64,000 bases of DNA from Pseudactinotalea terrae (GTDB lineage Bacteria; Actinomycetota; Actinomycetes; Actinomycetales; Beutenbergiaceae): the NCBI RefSeq assembly GCF_009733845.1, contig NZ_WNXZ01000003.1, forward strand, positions 558,001 to 622,000, written 5' to 3'. Under the pieces are notes generated by a model, which worked only from the letters and a program-made list of their open reading frames with translations, was not told where the DNA came from and searched no databases. Shown here piece by piece: positions 7,638 to 18,016 of the stretch; within the stretch, counting starts at the first letter, position 1; each line of letters starts with the position of its first letter. Position numbers and translations under genes: made by a program.

Positions 7638-9481
7638 CGCCGCCCCCCGAGACGGGGCGGCACGAGACGGGGGATGGTTCCGTCGGCGTGCGCCCGCACG
7701 AGCAGGAAGGCACGTCGCAGCACCCGCAGCACCCCTCGGCTGCTGCGGCGACGCAGCTGTCACCGGCGTACCCGGCGCGGGCAGCGTGGGGGACCGCGGG
7801 TCGGCTGCGCGCCTGGCAGGCGGAGGCGCTGTCGTCGTACCTGAGCCGCTCGCCGCGTGACTTCCTCGCGGTGGCGACCCCCGGTGCCGGCAAGACGACC
7901 TTCGCGCTCCGGGTGGCCACCGAACTGCTCGAGACCGGCGTGGTGCGCCGGGTCACCGTGGTGGCGCCCACCGAGCACCTGAAGACCCAGTGGGCCGACG
8001 CGGCCGCGAAGGTCGGCATCAGCATCGACCCGAGCTTCCGCAACGCCCAGGGCCGCCACGGCGCGCAGTTCGACGGCGTCGCCCTCACCTATGCGCAGGT
8101 GGCCGCCAACCCGGCGCTGCACCGTGCCCGCACCGAGGCGGCGCGCACGCTCGTGATCCTCGACGAGGTGCACCACGGCGGTGACGCGCTCACCTGGGGT
8201 GACGCGGTTCGGGAGGCTTTCGAACCCGCGACCCGGCGGCTGGCGCTGACCGGGACGCCGTTCCGGTCCGACACCTCCGCGATCCCGTTCGTCACCTACG
8301 AGCGCGATGCCGACGGCATCCGGCGCTCGAGGGCCGACCACTCCTACGGGTACGGCGACGCGCTGCGCGACGGCGTGGTGCGGCCCGTGATCTTCCTCGC
8401 CTACACCGGGCAGATGCGGTGGCGCACCCGCGCGGGCGACGAGGTCAGCGCGCGCCTCGGCACGCCGATGACGAAGGACCAGATCGCGCAGGCGTGGCGC
8501 ACGGCGCTCAACCCCGACGGCGAGTGGATCGGGTCGGTCCTCAAGGCCGCCGACACCCGGCTCTCGGAGGTGCGCCGCTCGGTTCCCGACGCCGGCGGGC
8601 TCGTGATCGCGACCGATCAGGAGACCGCGCGTGCCTATGCCGGCCAGCTGCGGGCGATCACCGGCCAGCCGCCGGTGGTGGTGCTGTCCGACGACGCCGG
8701 CGCCTCCCGCCGGATCGAGGAGTTCGCGGCCGGGGACCAGCGGTGGATGGTCGCGGTGCGCATGGTGTCCGAGGGTGTGGACGTGCCGCGCCTCGCGGTG
8801 GGCGTGTACGCCACGGCGGCTGCGACCCCGCTGTTCTTCGCGCAGGCGATCGGCCGGTTCGTGCGTGCGCGCAAGCGCGGCGAGACCGCCTCGATCTTCC
8901 TGCCCTCGGTGCCGGTGCTGCTCGGCCTGGCCGGTGAGCTCGAGGCCGAGCGCGACCACGCGCTGGACCGCAAGGCCAGCGACGAGCCCGGCGAGGTGCT
9001 CCTCGACGACGCGGCGCTCGAGCAGGCCAACCGGGAGGAGTCGGCCAGCGACGACATGCTGTCCGGCTTCGAGGCGCTCGAGGCGAACGCGAGCTTCGAC
9101 AAGGTCCTGTTCGACGGCGGCGAGTTCGGGGTGGGCGGCGACGTCGGGTCCGACGAGGAGCTCGACTTCCTCGGGCTGCCGGGGCTGCTCGACGCCGACC
9201 AGGTGGCCACGCTGCTGCGGCAGCACCAGGCCCAGCACGTGGCGAGGTCGCCCCGCCGGGAGCAGGCGCGCGACGTCGTCGACCATCGCCGCCTCGGTGA
9301 GCTCCGCAAGGAGCTCAACCAGCTCGTCTCGGCGTGGTCGCGCCGGTCGAGCACCCCGCACGGCGTGCTGCACACGCGGCTGCGCCAGCACAGCGGCGGG
9401 GGAGAGGTCGCGACCGCCACGGCCGAGCAGATCGAGAAGCGGATCGAGAAGGTCCGCGCCTGGTTCATCGGGAAGAGCTGA
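7634..9481 (+). CDS. DEAD/DEAH-box helicase
   Basis: The product is a 615-residue SF2 helicase. About 60 disordered residues precede 'LRAWQAEALSSYL' (Q-like motif), the Walker A site 'TPGAGKTTFAL', the DEVH box in 'VILDEVHHGGDALTWGDA' and motif III 'LALTGTPFRSD'. The second RecA domain has 'MVSEGVDVPRLAVGVYATAA' and 'FAQAIGRFVRARKRGE' (motifs V and VI). The C-terminal 180 residues are acidic and then helical, with no recognised domain. It resembles the helicase part of type I/III restriction enzymes but has no nuclease or methylase neighbours, so it is a conserved actinobacterial helicase of unknown role. The GTG start overlaps the DUF3039 stop. Confidence 0.9.
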   Translation: MTPPPETGRHETGDGSVGVRPHEQEGTSQHPQHPSAAAATQLSPAYPARAAWGTAGRLRAWQAEALSSYLSRSPRDFLAVATPGAGKTTFALRVATELLETGVVRRVTVVAPTEHLKTQWADAAAKVGISIDPSFRNAQGRHGAQFDGVALTYAQVAANPALHRARTEAARTLVILDEVHHGGDALTWGDAVREAFEPATRRLALTGTPFRSDTSAIPFVTYERDADGIRRSRADHSYGYGDALRDGVVRPVIFLAYTGQMRWRTRAGDEVSARLGTPMTKDQIAQAWRTALNPDGEWIGSVLKAADTRLSEVRRSVPDAGGLVIATDQETARAYAGQLRAITGQPPVVVLSDDAGASRRIEEFAAGDQRWMVAVRMVSEGVDVPRLAVGVYATAAATPLFFAQAIGRFVRARKRGETASIFLPSVPVLLGLAGELEAERDHALDRKASDEPGEVLLDDAALEQANREESASDDMLSGFEALEANASFDKVLFDGGEFGVGGDVGSDEELDFLGLPGLLDADQVATLLRQHQAQHVARSPRREQARDVVDHRRLGELRKELNQLVSAWSRRSSTPHGVLHTRLRQHSGGGEVATATAEQIEKRIEKVRAWFIGKS

Positions 9482-9896
9482 GCTCCCCGACGGCGGTGCG
9501 GATCGCTGCTGCGGTCGCGCTCGCCTCGTCCGCGGCGTACGTCGTGCGGGGCCAGAAGAACCCGCGCAGCCCGTCGCCCTTGGTGCGTGGCACCACGTGC
9601 GTGTGCAGGTGCGGCACCGACTGGCTGACGACGTTGTTGATCGATACCCAGGTGCCCTGGGAGCCCAGGGCAGCCGGGATCGCCGTCGAGAGCAGCTGCA
9701 CGGCGCCGAAGTAGTCGGCGAGCCGGTCCGCGGGAAGGTCGGAGAGGGTGTCGACGTGCTCGGCGGGCACCACGAGGGTGTGGCCGACGAACACCGGCCG
9801 GATGTCGAGGAACGCGACCACGGTGTCGGTGCGCAGCACCTCGTGGGCGGGCTCGTCACCCGCCACGATGCGGCAGAACAAGCATGCTCTCGACAT
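9465..9896 (-). CDS. HIT family hydrolase
   Basis: This 143-residue protein belongs to the histidine triad superfamily. 'CLFCRIVAGDEPAHEV' supplies the zinc-type Cys-x2-Cys start, and 'SVPHLHTHVVPRTKGDG' is the HxHxH catalytic triad on which a nucleotidyl intermediate forms. Family members hydrolyse nucleotide phosphoramidates or dinucleoside polyphosphates. Its 3' end overlaps that of the helicase by 17 bases on the opposite strand, and it follows pncB by 58 bases in the same direction, so they could share a transcript. The ATG at MSRACLF is the natural start. Confidence 0.92.
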   Translation of the reverse strand: MSRACLFCRIVAGDEPAHEVLRTDTVVAFLDIRPVFVGHTLVVPAEHVDTLSDLPADRLADYFGAVQLLSTAIPAALGSQGTWVSINNVVSQSVPHLHTHVVPRTKGDGLRGFFWPRTTYAADEASATAAAIRTAVGELSSSR

Positions 9897-9954
9897 CCGT
9901 GGCACCTCTCCCTCGACCCGCCTCACACGTGGTGCGGCGAGCGTACGACCGGTC

Positions 9955-11265
9955 TCAGAGCTGGATGTGCGTGGTGGGGATCGCGGGGTCGCCCGCCGAG
10001 AGGCGGCGCGCCGAGGGGCCGAGCTCGCCGCGCGAGGCGGTGTGACGCTCGGCCGCAAGGGTGACGCCTGCGGCGCCGACATAGGACTCCTCGACCTGCC
10101 CGGCCCGCACGAGGGGGACGTGCAGCAGGCGCATGTCGGGCTCGGAGGGCGTCCAGGCAGAGTCCGCTCCTGCCACCACGATCTCCTCCACCGCGCGCCC
10201 GGCGGCGTCGAGGCGGCGCATGGCGCTCTTGCGGCCCGCGACCGAGGCCTTCGACGTGGAGGCCTTGACGACACCGGCCATCGCGCCGTCGGCGCCCTCG
10301 CGCTCGACCAGCTTGTAGACCATGCCGCAGGTGGGCGCGCCGGACCCGGTCACGACCGAGGTGCCGACGCCGTAGGAGTCGACCGGGGCGATCGCGAGGG
10401 AGGCGATCGCGTACTCGTCGAGGTCGGAGGAGACCACGATCTTGGTCCCGGCGGCGCCGAGGGAGTCGAGCTGGTCGCGGACCTCACGGGCGACGACGGC
10501 GAGGTCGCCGGAGTCGAGACGGATCGAGTCGAGGCCGGTGCCGGCCGCCGCAATCGCGCGCTGCACGCCGGTGGGGATGTCGTAGGTGTCGACCAGAAGG
10601 GTGGTCTCGGTGCCGTACGCCGCGACCTGGGAGGCGAACGCTGCCTCCTCGTCGTCGTGCAGGAGGGTGAAGGAGTGGGCAGCGGTGCCGATCGTGGGCA
10701 GTCCGTAACTGCGACCGGCCTCGAGGTTGGAGGTGCCGGCGAACCCCGCGACCGCGGCAGCCCTGGCGGCGGCGACGGCTGCGTGCTCGTGCGCACGCCG
10801 AGAGCCCATCTCCAGGCACGGCCGGTTGCCCGCGGCGGAGGTCATGCGGGAGGCGGCGGAGGCCACGGCCGAGTCGTAGTTGAGGATGCTCAGCACCACG
10901 GTCTCGAGCAGGATGCCCTCGGCGAAGGTCGACTCGACGACGAAGATCGGCGAACCCGGGAAGAACACCTCGCCCTCGGTGTAGCCGACGATGTCGCCGG
11001 TGAAGCGGTAGTTCGCGAGGTAGTCGAGCGTGGCGGCATCGACGACGCCGTTCTCCCGCAGGTAGGCGAGCTCCTCCTCCCCGAAGCGGAAGTCCCGGAT
11101 CGCCTCCAGCACCCTGCCCACGCCGGCGACGACGCCGTAGCGGCGACCGGCTGGCAGCCGCCGGGTGAAGACCTCGAACACGCACCTGCGGTGCGCGGTG
11201 CCATCGGCCAAGGAGGCCTGCAGCATCGTGAGCTCGTAGCGGTCGGTGAGCAGCGCCGTCGACAT
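9955..11265 (-). CDS. pncB: nicotinate phosphoribosyltransferase
   Basis: The 436-residue enzyme makes nicotinate mononucleotide from nicotinate and PRPP in NAD salvage. The start (TALLTDRYELTMLQASL) and 'RRCVFEVFTRRLPAGRRYGV' are typical of PncB. The central 'TSNLEAGRSYGLPTIGTAAH' carries the conserved phosphorylated-histidine region, and 'SIRLDSGDLAVVAREVRDQL' with 'VVSSDLDEYAIASL' form the phosphate-binding loops. Length is normal. It is divergent from clpS with only 66 bases between start codons, so both promoters are packed there. It probably runs on into the HIT gene. Confidence 0.96.
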   Translation of the reverse strand: MSTALLTDRYELTMLQASLADGTAHRRCVFEVFTRRLPAGRRYGVVAGVGRVLEAIRDFRFGEEELAYLRENGVVDAATLDYLANYRFTGDIVGYTEGEVFFPGSPIFVVESTFAEGILLETVVLSILNYDSAVASAASRMTSAAGNRPCLEMGSRRAHEHAAVAAARAAAVAGFAGTSNLEAGRSYGLPTIGTAAHSFTLLHDDEEAAFASQVAAYGTETTLLVDTYDIPTGVQRAIAAAGTGLDSIRLDSGDLAVVAREVRDQLDSLGAAGTKIVVSSDLDEYAIASLAIAPVDSYGVGTSVVTGSGAPTCGMVYKLVEREGADGAMAGVVKASTSKASVAGRKSAMRRLDAAGRAVEEIVVAGADSAWTPSEPDMRLLHVPLVRAGQVEESYVGAAGVTLAAERHTASRGELGPSARRLSAGDPAIPTTHIQL

Positions 11266-11331
11266 GATGGCCAACCTAGCCCCCAGATCCGGCTCGGACG
11301 ACGTGGCCTCGGTCTCGCCTAACCTGGTGTG

Positions 11332-11628
11332 GTGAGCACAGCATCCCCGGACGTCGAGCAGCAGGAGGAGACCGACGTCGTCGTCGACGCTGCCCGCCCT
11401 TGGGTGACGATCGTCTGGAACGACCCGGTCAACCTGATGAGCTACGTGAGCTACGTCTTCCAGAGCTACTTCGGCTACGACGAGCGCAAGGCTAACCAGC
11501 TGATGATGCAGGTGCACCACGAGGGGCGGTCCGCGGTGTCCTCGGGCTCGCGGGAGAAGATGGAGATCGACGTGCAGGCCATGCACTCCTTCGGGCTGTG
11601 GGCCACCATGCAGCAGGACGACCAGTGA
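11332..11628 (+). CDS. clpS: ATP-dependent Clp protease adaptor ClpS
   Basis: The 98-residue adaptor delivers N-degron substrates to ClpAP/ClpCP. The signature '[20 protein letters not shown]' includes the Asn-Asp pair that holds the substrate N-terminus. It is followed by '[20 protein letters not shown]' and 'LWATMQQD'. A disordered N-terminal arm of about 20 residues is usual. Two GTG codons in a row (11329, 11332) could start it; I chose the second because VSTA fits relatives. It overlaps the DUF2017 gene (GTGA), which is the common actinobacterial arrangement. Confidence 0.95.
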   Translation: MSTASPDVEQQEETDVVVDAARPWVTIVWNDPVNLMSYVSYVFQSYFGYDERKANQLMMQVHHEGRSAVSSGSREKMEIDVQAMHSFGLWATMQQDDQ

Positions 11629-12200
11629 AGGGCTTCGCGCGGCGGCGCGGCGTGTACGTGGCCACGCTCGATCGCACCGAGCGCACGATCCTGTCGCGGG
11701 TGGTCGCCGACACGGCGCTGCTGCTGGGTGTCAGGCTGGACGTCGAACGCCCGGAGGGCGACGCGGACCCCCTGGCCGCGCACGCCTGGTCGGCCGAGGG
11801 TCTCGAGGAGCCGAGCGACCCGGCGCTGGCTCGGCTGCTGCCGAGCGCCTCGGAGGACGACGGCGTCGCCGCCGAGTTCCGCCGTCTCACCGAGGGTGAT
11901 CTGCGCGCCCAGAAGGTGGAGCGGCTGCGGATGGTGTGGGGCGCGCTGCTCGCGCCGGGGGAGAAGATCGAGGTCCAGCCCGAGCGGGCGATGGATTGGG
12001 CGGCCGCCCTGACCGACGTGCGGCTCGTGCTCGCGGAGCGCCTCGACATCCAGACCGACGAGGATGCCGAGGCGGTCTACAAGGCAGCCAACCGGCGTCG
12101 AGCAGAGGACGACGACGTCCGAGCCGCCCTCGGCAGCCTGTACATGGTGCTGACCTGGCTGCAGGAGTCGTTGATGTCGGTGATGCTCAAGTCGCTCTGA
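11625..12200 (+). CDS. DUF2017 family protein
   Basis: This 191-residue protein is of the actinobacterial DUF2017 family, almost always encoded directly after clpS. Features are the N-terminal '[20 protein letters not shown]', a variable acidic middle, and a helical C-terminal half with '[20 protein letters not shown]' and '[21 protein letters not shown]'. It has no catalytic motif. Coupling to clpS through an overlapping GTGA suggests a role with protein turnover, but nothing in the sequence defines it. Confidence 0.9.
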   Translation: MKGFARRRGVYVATLDRTERTILSRVVADTALLLGVRLDVERPEGDADPLAAHAWSAEGLEEPSDPALARLLPSASEDDGVAAEFRRLTEGDLRAQKVERLRMVWGALLAPGEKIEVQPERAMDWAAALTDVRLVLAERLDIQTDEDAEAVYKAANRRRAEDDDVRAALGSLYMVLTWLQESLMSVMLKSL

Positions 12201-12231
12201 GGCGGTGGCGCCGGCGCCCCAGCCATCGTCG

Positions 12232-12280
12232 GCTTCGGGGTGATCTCGGTCCAGCTGCTGACCCGTGAGCACCCCGAAGC
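12232..12280 (+). terminator. inverted repeat after clpS-DUF2017
   Basis: An 11-bp perfect inverted repeat (GCTTCGGGGTG / CACCCCGAAGC) encloses a 27-base loop, 32 bases after the DUF2017 stop. It probably ends that transcript. The long loop makes this less certain than the other stems. Confidence 0.5.
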
Positions 12281-12396
12281 GCTTTCCGCCGAGCCGGGCG
12301 CCGGCCCGTCACCGTGGCGCCGGCGACAGGTGAAACTCGCCACAAACCGCCGTTCTGCATGGGTTGTGTCGCCGTGCGGGGTTAGTGTCCCGAACC

Positions 12397-13230
12397 GTGA
12401 GTGATGCACCGATCGGGATCTTCGACTCCGGCGTGGGCGGCCTGACCGTCGCGCGCGCGGTGATCGATCAGCTGCCCAACGAGTCGGTGCTCTACATCGG
12501 CGATACCGCCAACTCGCCGTACGGGCCGCAGCCGCTCGCGGACGTGCGAGCGCACGCGCTCACGGTCATGGACGATCTCGTGGCCGCGGGCGTGAAGATG
12601 CTCGTGATCGCCTGCAACTCGGCCTCCTCGGCGGTGCTGCGTGACGCGCGTGAGCGATACACGGTCGCGCAGGGCGTGCCGGTGGTCGAGGTCATCCTGC
12701 CCGCCGTGCGGCGCGCCGTTGCCGCCACCCGCTCGGGGCGCGTGGGCGTGATCGGCACCCAGGCGACCATCACCTCCCGCGCGTACGACGACGCCTTCGC
12801 CGCCGCTCCGCACCTGCGCCTGACGACGACGGCGTGCCCCGCCTTCGTGGACTTCGTCGAGCGGGGCCAGACCTCGGGCGACGAGCTGATCAGCCTCGCC
12901 CGCAGCTATCTCGCGCCGATCCTCGCAGCCGACGTCGACACCCTCGTGCTCGGGTGCACCCACTACCCGCTGCTCACCGGGGTGATCTCCTACGTCGCCG
13001 GTGACGGCGTCACGCTGGTCAGCAGCGCCGAGGAGACCGCGAAGGATGTCTACCGCACCCTCGTGGCGCACCACCTCTCTGCCGACCCGCAGGCCACCCC
13101 CACGTACCAGTTCCTCGCCACCGGTGACCCGAAGGCGTTCGACAGGCTCGCCCGCCGGTTCCTCGGCCCGGAGGTCGGTGCCCAGAGCGCAGCGGACATC
13201 ACCGGTGAGATCCCGAAGGTGGTCATCTAG
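12397..13230 (+). CDS. murI: glutamate racemase
   Basis: The 277-residue enzyme converts L- to D-glutamate for peptidoglycan. It has both catalytic cysteine regions: '[17 protein letters not shown]' with '[17 protein letters not shown]' at the start, and '[15 protein letters not shown]' in the second half. The GTG start at VSDAPIGIF fits family alignments. The next gene starts on the base after its stop, so murI and the metallo-hydrolase form a tight operon, as in many actinomycetes. Confidence 0.97.
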   Translation: MSDAPIGIFDSGVGGLTVARAVIDQLPNESVLYIGDTANSPYGPQPLADVRAHALTVMDDLVAAGVKMLVIACNSASSAVLRDARERYTVAQGVPVVEVILPAVRRAVAATRSGRVGVIGTQATITSRAYDDAFAAAPHLRLTTTACPAFVDFVERGQTSGDELISLARSYLAPILAADVDTLVLGCTHYPLLTGVISYVAGDGVTLVSSAEETAKDVYRTLVAHHLSADPQATPTYQFLATGDPKAFDRLARRFLGPEVGAQSAADITGEIPKVVI

Positions 13231-14004
13231 GTGCGTCTCGTCGTGGTCGGGTGCTCAGGCTCGGTGTCCGGACCGGACTCCGCGTCCTCCTCCTACCTGG
13301 TGCAGGCCGACGAGGGGGAACGCACCTACTCGGTGCTGCTCGACCTCGGCTCCGGGGCGTTCGGGCAGCTGCTGCGCTACGCACGGCCCGAGGACGTCGA
13401 CGCCGTGCTGCTCTCGCACCTGCACGCCGACCACGTGGTCGACCTCGCCGCCCTCGACGTCTACCTCCGCTACGGACCAGGTTCTCCGCACCATCAGATG
13501 CCGCTGGTCGGCCCGGAGGGGACCGATCGACGACTGGTCGAGCTCATCGGGGAGCCCGACGCCGGCACCTGCTCCTACGCGATCAGCACCTGGGCGGCGG
13601 GCACCCCGATCGAGGTGGGGCCGCTGCGCATCGAGCCGTTCGAGGCGCGCCACCCGGTGCCGGCGTTCGCGTTCCGCATCACCGGGCCCTCGGAGGACGG
13701 CACGGGCACCCGCGCCATCGTCTACACCGGCGACACGGACACCTGTGACAGCGTCACCGCCGCCGCGACCGGTGCCGACCTGCTGCTGGCCGAGGCCGCC
13801 TTCGAGGAGGACCGCGACGAGGTGCGCGGTATCCACCTGACCGGCCGCCGCGCCGGCGAGCTCGCGACGGTGGCCGCCGTCGAGCGTCTCGTGCTCACGC
13901 ACATCCCGCCGTGGACCTCGCGCGAGAAGGTGCGCGCCGAGGCGTGCACCGCGTACGGCGGCCCGGTCGATGTCGCCAAGCCCGGGGTCATCTTCGCGCT
14001 CTGA
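13231..14004 (+). CDS. MBL-fold metallo-hydrolase
   Basis: This 257-residue member of the metallo-beta-lactamase fold has the zinc-binding 'LLSHLHADHVVDLAALDVY', a metal-ligand Asp in 'IVYTGDTDTCDS' and a final His region in 'VLTHIPPWTSREKVRAEA'. The domain resembles RNase Z/ElaC-like and cyclic-phosphate-directed enzymes, but no tRNA-processing exosite is visible. It stands immediately after murI, a conserved actinobacterial pairing (the mycobacterial Rv1339 type, reported to act on cyclic AMP). That role is by position and similarity only. The GTG start directly follows the murI stop. Confidence 0.9.
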   Translation: MRLVVVGCSGSVSGPDSASSSYLVQADEGERTYSVLLDLGSGAFGQLLRYARPEDVDAVLLSHLHADHVVDLAALDVYLRYGPGSPHHQMPLVGPEGTDRRLVELIGEPDAGTCSYAISTWAAGTPIEVGPLRIEPFEARHPVPAFAFRITGPSEDGTGTRAIVYTGDTDTCDSVTAAATGADLLLAEAAFEEDRDEVRGIHLTGRRAGELATVAAVERLVLTHIPPWTSREKVRAEACTAYGGPVDVAKPGVIFAL

Positions 14005-14150
14005 GGCTGTGGTCCCTGTCACAGGGCGGGGCCGCGGGCCCGGGAGTTCGGCGCTGTTGCGGGGATCTCGCCGCTGCTGGGGCGCCTGCACACCGTCCGT
14101 TCCGTGACCGTAGGCACGCGGTCGGCTGAGTGCTCGCTACTCTCGCACGC

Positions 14151-16838
14151 ATGGCAGAGGCAACCGAGAACCTCGACACCGCGGCAAACGGCATCGCCAC
14201 CGGATCGCGCCTGGGCGCGGTGCTGGAGATGCCCGACGAGCTGCGTCACGACGTCCGGCTGCTCGGTGAGCTGCTGGGCACCGTCATCGCCGAGAGCGGC
14301 GGCGACGACCTGCTCGCCGACGTCGAGCGGCTCCGCGAGCTGACGATCCGCGCCTACACCGAATCGGGCTCCGAGGCGTTCGACCAGGCGGTCGCATTCG
14401 TCGATGACCTCAGCCTCGACCGGGCCGAGGAGCTGTCGCGCGCATTCACGTGCTACTTCCACCTGGTCAACCTGGCCGAGGAGTTCCATCGCATCCGGGT
14501 GCTGCGGGCACGCGAGGACGACGGCGGCGCTCGCCCGCCCGAGGACTCGCTCGCCGGTGCGATCGCCAAGCTCCGCGAGGACCTGGGCGAGGAGGAGACC
14601 CTGCGCCGGGTCGCCGAGCTGGAGTTCCGCCCGGTGCTCACGGCGCACCCGACCGAGGCTCGCCGTCGTGCGGTCGCGGCCTGCATCCGGCGCATCAGCG
14701 ACCTGGTCGCGGAGCGCGACGACCCGCGCCTGACGCACCGGGGCCTGGAGGAGAACCGCCGCGCGCTGCTCTCGGAGATCGACACGCTGTGGCGCACCTC
14801 GCCGCTGCGTCTCGACAAGCCGACGCCGCTCGACGAGGTCCGCACCGCGATGGGCGTCTTCGACGAGACCCTGTTCACGGTGCTGCCGCAGATGTACCGC
14901 CGCTTCGACGACCTGCTCGCAGGCGGGGACACCTCGGGGACCCGCGCCCCGGTGGTTCCGGCGTTCCTGCGGCTCGGCTCCTGGATCGGCGCCGACCGCG
15001 ACGGCAACCCCAACGTCACCGCCTCGCTCACGCGTGCGGCGGCCGGGATCGCCTCCGAGCACGTGCTGCTGGGGCTCGAGCGCGCCGCGGTGCGGATCGG
15101 TCGCGGCCTCACGCTCGACGCGGCCACCACCCCGCCGTCGCCGGAGCTCGAGGCGCTCTGGGCGCGTCAGCACCGCCTCGCCGAGGAGGTGACCGACGAG
15201 ATCGCGAGCCGTTCTCCCGACGAGCCCTATCGCCGCGTCATGCTCACGATCGCCGAGAGGATCGGCGCGACCCGCCGTCGGGATGCCGACCTCGCCTACG
15301 CGAGCGTGGACGAGCTGCTCGCGGACCTGCGCGTGGTCCAGGCAGCGCTCGCGAGCAGCGATCCGCGCAAGGCCTACGGCGAGGTGCAGTCGCTGATCTG
15401 GCAGGTCGAGACGTTCGGGTTCCACCTCGCCGAGCTGGAGGTGCGCCAGCACTCGGCCGTGCACGAGAAGACGCTCGCGGAGGTCGACGCCGGTGGTCAG
15501 CTCTCGGAGATGAGCGAGGAGGTCCTGGAGACCTTCCGCGCGATCGCCAGCGTGCAGCGCCGCTACGGCCAGCTGGGCGCGCGCCGCTACATCGTCTCGT
15601 TCACCACCAAGGCCCAGGACATCGCCAACGTGTTCCGGCTGGCCGAGGTCGCGCTCGGGTCCGGCGACGACGCGCCGGTCATCGACGCGATCCCCCTGTT
15701 CGAGACCTTCGAGGACCTGCAGAACTCCACGACGGTGCTCGACGGCATGCTCGAGCTGCCGCAGGTGCAGGCTCGGCTCGCCGCCACCGAGCGAAGGCTC
15801 GAGGTCATGCTCGGCTACTCCGACTCCAGCAAGGACGTGGGCCCCGTGTCCGCGACGCTCGCGCTGTACGAGGCGCAGAGCCGGATCGCCGAGTGGGCCG
15901 AGCGCAACGACATCACGCTCACGCTGTTCCACGGCCGCGGTGGTGCCCTGGGTCGTGGCGGCGGCCCCGCCAACCGGGCCGTGCTCGCACAGCCCCCCGG
16001 CTCTGTCGACGGTCGCTTCAAGCTGACCGAGCAGGGCGAGGTCATCTTCGCCCGCTACGGCGACCCGGTGATCGCCTCCCGCCACATCGAGCAGGTCGCG
16101 GCTGCCACCCTGCTGCAGGCCACCCCCGCGATCTCGGAGCGGAACTCGAAGGCGGCGGCGGACTTCGCCGATGTCGCTGCGACGATGGACGTCAGCTCGC
16201 GCGAGCGGTTCTACCAGCTCGTCCGGGCCGAGGGCTTCCCGCAGTGGTTCGCCACCGTGACACCGCAGGAGGAGGTCGGCTGGCTGGCGATCGGGTCGCG
16301 GCCCGCCCGCCGCGGGCTCTCGGTCTCCTCGCTCGATGATCTGCGTGCGATCCCGTGGGTCTTCGCGTGGACGCAGGCGCGGATCAACCTCACCGGGTGG
16401 TTCGGGCTCGGCACCGCGCTCGCGAGCGTCGGCGATGTCGACAGGCTGCGCGAGGCGTACCAGCGGTGGCCGCTGTTCGCGACGATGATCGACAACGTCG
16501 AGATGTCGCTGGCCAAGACCGACGTGCGGATCGCGAAGCGGTACCTGGCGCTCGGTGACCGTGACGACCTCGCCGACCTCGTGCTCGAGGAGATGGAGCT
16601 CACCCGGGACTGGATCGTGCAGATCACGGGTCAGGAGCGGCTGCTCGCCGGGCACCGCGTGCTCGGCCGGGCGGTGCAGCTGCGCTCGCCGTACGTGGAC
16701 GCGCTGTCGCTGATCCAGCTGCGCGCGCTCGCCGCGCTCCGCTCGGGTGACCACGACGACGCCGAGGACGCCAAGATCCGCCGGGTCATGCTCCTGTCCG
16801 TCAACGGCGTCGCCGCTGGGCTTCAGAACACCGGCTGA
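14151..16838 (+). CDS. ppc: phosphoenolpyruvate carboxylase
   Basis: The 895-residue enzyme adds bicarbonate to PEP to give oxaloacetate, feeding the TCA cycle. Key motifs are present: '[14 protein letters not shown]' (catalytic His region), '[15 protein letters not shown]', '[16 protein letters not shown]', '[20 protein letters not shown]' (the mobile catalytic loop and glycine-rich loop) and the C-terminal 'QNTG' that is invariant. Length is normal. The ATG at MAEATEN was chosen because no family homology extends further. It is a single-gene unit, followed by the repeat array. Confidence 0.98.
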   Translation: MAEATENLDTAANGIATGSRLGAVLEMPDELRHDVRLLGELLGTVIAESGGDDLLADVERLRELTIRAYTESGSEAFDQAVAFVDDLSLDRAEELSRAFTCYFHLVNLAEEFHRIRVLRAREDDGGARPPEDSLAGAIAKLREDLGEEETLRRVAELEFRPVLTAHPTEARRRAVAACIRRISDLVAERDDPRLTHRGLEENRRALLSEIDTLWRTSPLRLDKPTPLDEVRTAMGVFDETLFTVLPQMYRRFDDLLAGGDTSGTRAPVVPAFLRLGSWIGADRDGNPNVTASLTRAAAGIASEHVLLGLERAAVRIGRGLTLDAATTPPSPELEALWARQHRLAEEVTDEIASRSPDEPYRRVMLTIAERIGATRRRDADLAYASVDELLADLRVVQAALASSDPRKAYGEVQSLIWQVETFGFHLAELEVRQHSAVHEKTLAEVDAGGQLSEMSEEVLETFRAIASVQRRYGQLGARRYIVSFTTKAQDIANVFRLAEVALGSGDDAPVIDAIPLFETFEDLQNSTTVLDGMLELPQVQARLAATERRLEVMLGYSDSSKDVGPVSATLALYEAQSRIAEWAERNDITLTLFHGRGGALGRGGGPANRAVLAQPPGSVDGRFKLTEQGEVIFARYGDPVIASRHIEQVAAATLLQATPAISERNSKAAADFADVAATMDVSSRERFYQLVRAEGFPQWFATVTPQEEVGWLAIGSRPARRGLSVSSLDDLRAIPWVFAWTQARINLTGWFGLGTALASVGDVDRLREAYQRWPLFATMIDNVEMSLAKTDVRIAKRYLALGDRDDLADLVLEEMELTRDWIVQITGQERLLAGHRVLGRAVQLRSPYVDALSLIQLRALAALRSGDHDDAEDAKIRRVMLLSVNGVAAGLQNTG

Positions 16839-16849
16839 TCGACCGACCG

Positions 16850-17090
16850 CCCGGTGGTGGCTCAGCGGCCACCAGGAGCCGGGGTGTGGACGCTCAGCCA
16901 CCGGCCGCCCCGCCCGGTGGTGGCTCAGCGGCCACCGGTGGCCGGGGTGTGGACGCTCAGCCACCGCCACCCACCCGGTGGTGGCTCAGCGGCCACCGGT
17001 GGCCGGGGTGTGGACGCTCAGCCACCGGCCGCCCCGCCCGGTGGTGGCTCAGCGGCCACCAGCAGCCGGGGCGTGGACGCTCAGCCACCG
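16850..17090. repeat. four-copy 61-63 bp palindromic (REP-like) tandem repeat
   Basis: Four units start near 16850, 16913, 16974 and 17037, with periods of 63, 61 and 63 bases. Each begins CCCGGTGGTGGCTCAGCGG and contains GTGTGGACGCTCAGCCACC. On the minus strand every unit reads GGTGGCTGAGCG ... CGCTGAGCCACC, an inverted repeat with one mismatch, so each can fold into a hairpin. Differences between units are a few bases at the unit centre and the unit junctions. It fills the gap between ppc and rph and may end or stabilise the ppc transcript. No open frame across it looks like a gene. Confidence 0.9.
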
Positions 17091-17218
17091 CCCAGCCCGA
17101 CAGGTGGACGCCAGGTCACCGGCCGGCGCCGCGAGGAGCGTGGAGGTGGCTTCGCGGATCCATCGAGGCCGGCGGAGCGGGCGGCGAGGGGCTGCCCTGG
17201 GCCATAGGGTGGGGAAGC

Positions 17219-18016
17219 GTGACCGAACCCGTTGCCCCCGTGCCCTCGTCCGTTGCTCGCGCCGATGGGCGCGCACCCGATCAGCTCCGTGAGGTGTCGT
17301 TCACCCGGGGCTGGTCGGACCACGCGGAGGGGTCGGTGCTGGTGCAGTTCGGCGGCACCCGGGTGCTGTGCACCGCGTCCTTCACCGACTCGGTGCCGCG
17401 CTGGCGCAAGGGGTCCGGGCTCGGCTGGGTGACCGCCGAGTACTCGATGCTCCCGCGCTCGACCACGACGCGCTCCGACCGCGAGTCCGTCAAGGGCAAG
17501 ATCGGCGGCCGCACCCACGAGATCTCGAGGCTGATCGGTCGATCGCTGCGCGCGATCATCGACCTGTCGGCGCTCGGCGAGAACTCGATCGTGCTCGACT
17601 GCGACGTGCTCCAGGCCGACGGCGGCACCCGCACAGCCGCGATCACCGGCGCCTACGTGGCGCTCGCCGACGCGATCGCCTGGGGCCGTGCGCACGGCGC
17701 GGTCAAGCCGGGCGCGACCGTGCTGACCGACTCCGTGGCCGCCGTCAGCGTCGGCATCATCGCAGGCACCCCGATGCTCGACCTGCCCTACGTCGAGGAC
17801 GTCACCGCCGAGACCGACATGAACGTCGTGGTCACCGGCTCGGGCAGCTTCGTCGAGGTGCAGGGCACCGCGGAGGGTGCGCCGTTCGACCGTGCCGAGC
17901 TCGACCAGCTCCTCGACCTGGCGCTCTCCGGGACCGCGGAGCTGGCGCGCCTGCAGGCCGACGCGCTCGCGCAGCCGCTCGACCGACCGGCCGCGCCCGG
18001 CCCACTGACGCGATGA
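17219..18016 (+). CDS. rph: ribonuclease PH
   Basis: The 265-residue phosphorolytic exoribonuclease trims tRNA 3' ends. It starts with about 17 extra residues and then the family start '[16 protein letters not shown]'. Conserved parts are '[20 protein letters not shown]' (RNA-binding Arg region), '[20 protein letters not shown]' and '[20 protein letters not shown]' (phosphate and catalytic region). The GTG at VTEPVAPV was chosen for length, but a downstream GTG is possible. It overlaps rdgB by four bases (ATGA). Confidence 0.97.
   Translation: MTEPVAPVPSSVARADGRAPDQLREVSFTRGWSDHAEGSVLVQFGGTRVLCTASFTDSVPRWRKGSGLGWVTAEYSMLPRSTTTRSDRESVKGKIGGRTHEISRLIGRSLRAIIDLSALGENSIVLDCDVLQADGGTRTAAITGAYVALADAIAWGRAHGAVKPGATVLTDSVAAVSVGIIAGTPMLDLPYVEDVTAETDMNVVVTGSGSFVEVQGTAEGAPFDRAELDQLLDLALSGTAELARLQADALAQPLDRPAAPGPLTR

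Noticed and set aside
14019-16970. Long open frame opposite ppc
   Set aside because: The product is Arg/Gly/Glu-rich and unlike any family, and ppc on the other strand has all family motifs.
16850-17090. CRISPR array
   Set aside because: The repeated units are directly adjacent with no unique spacers and no cas genes. It is a tandem palindromic repeat.
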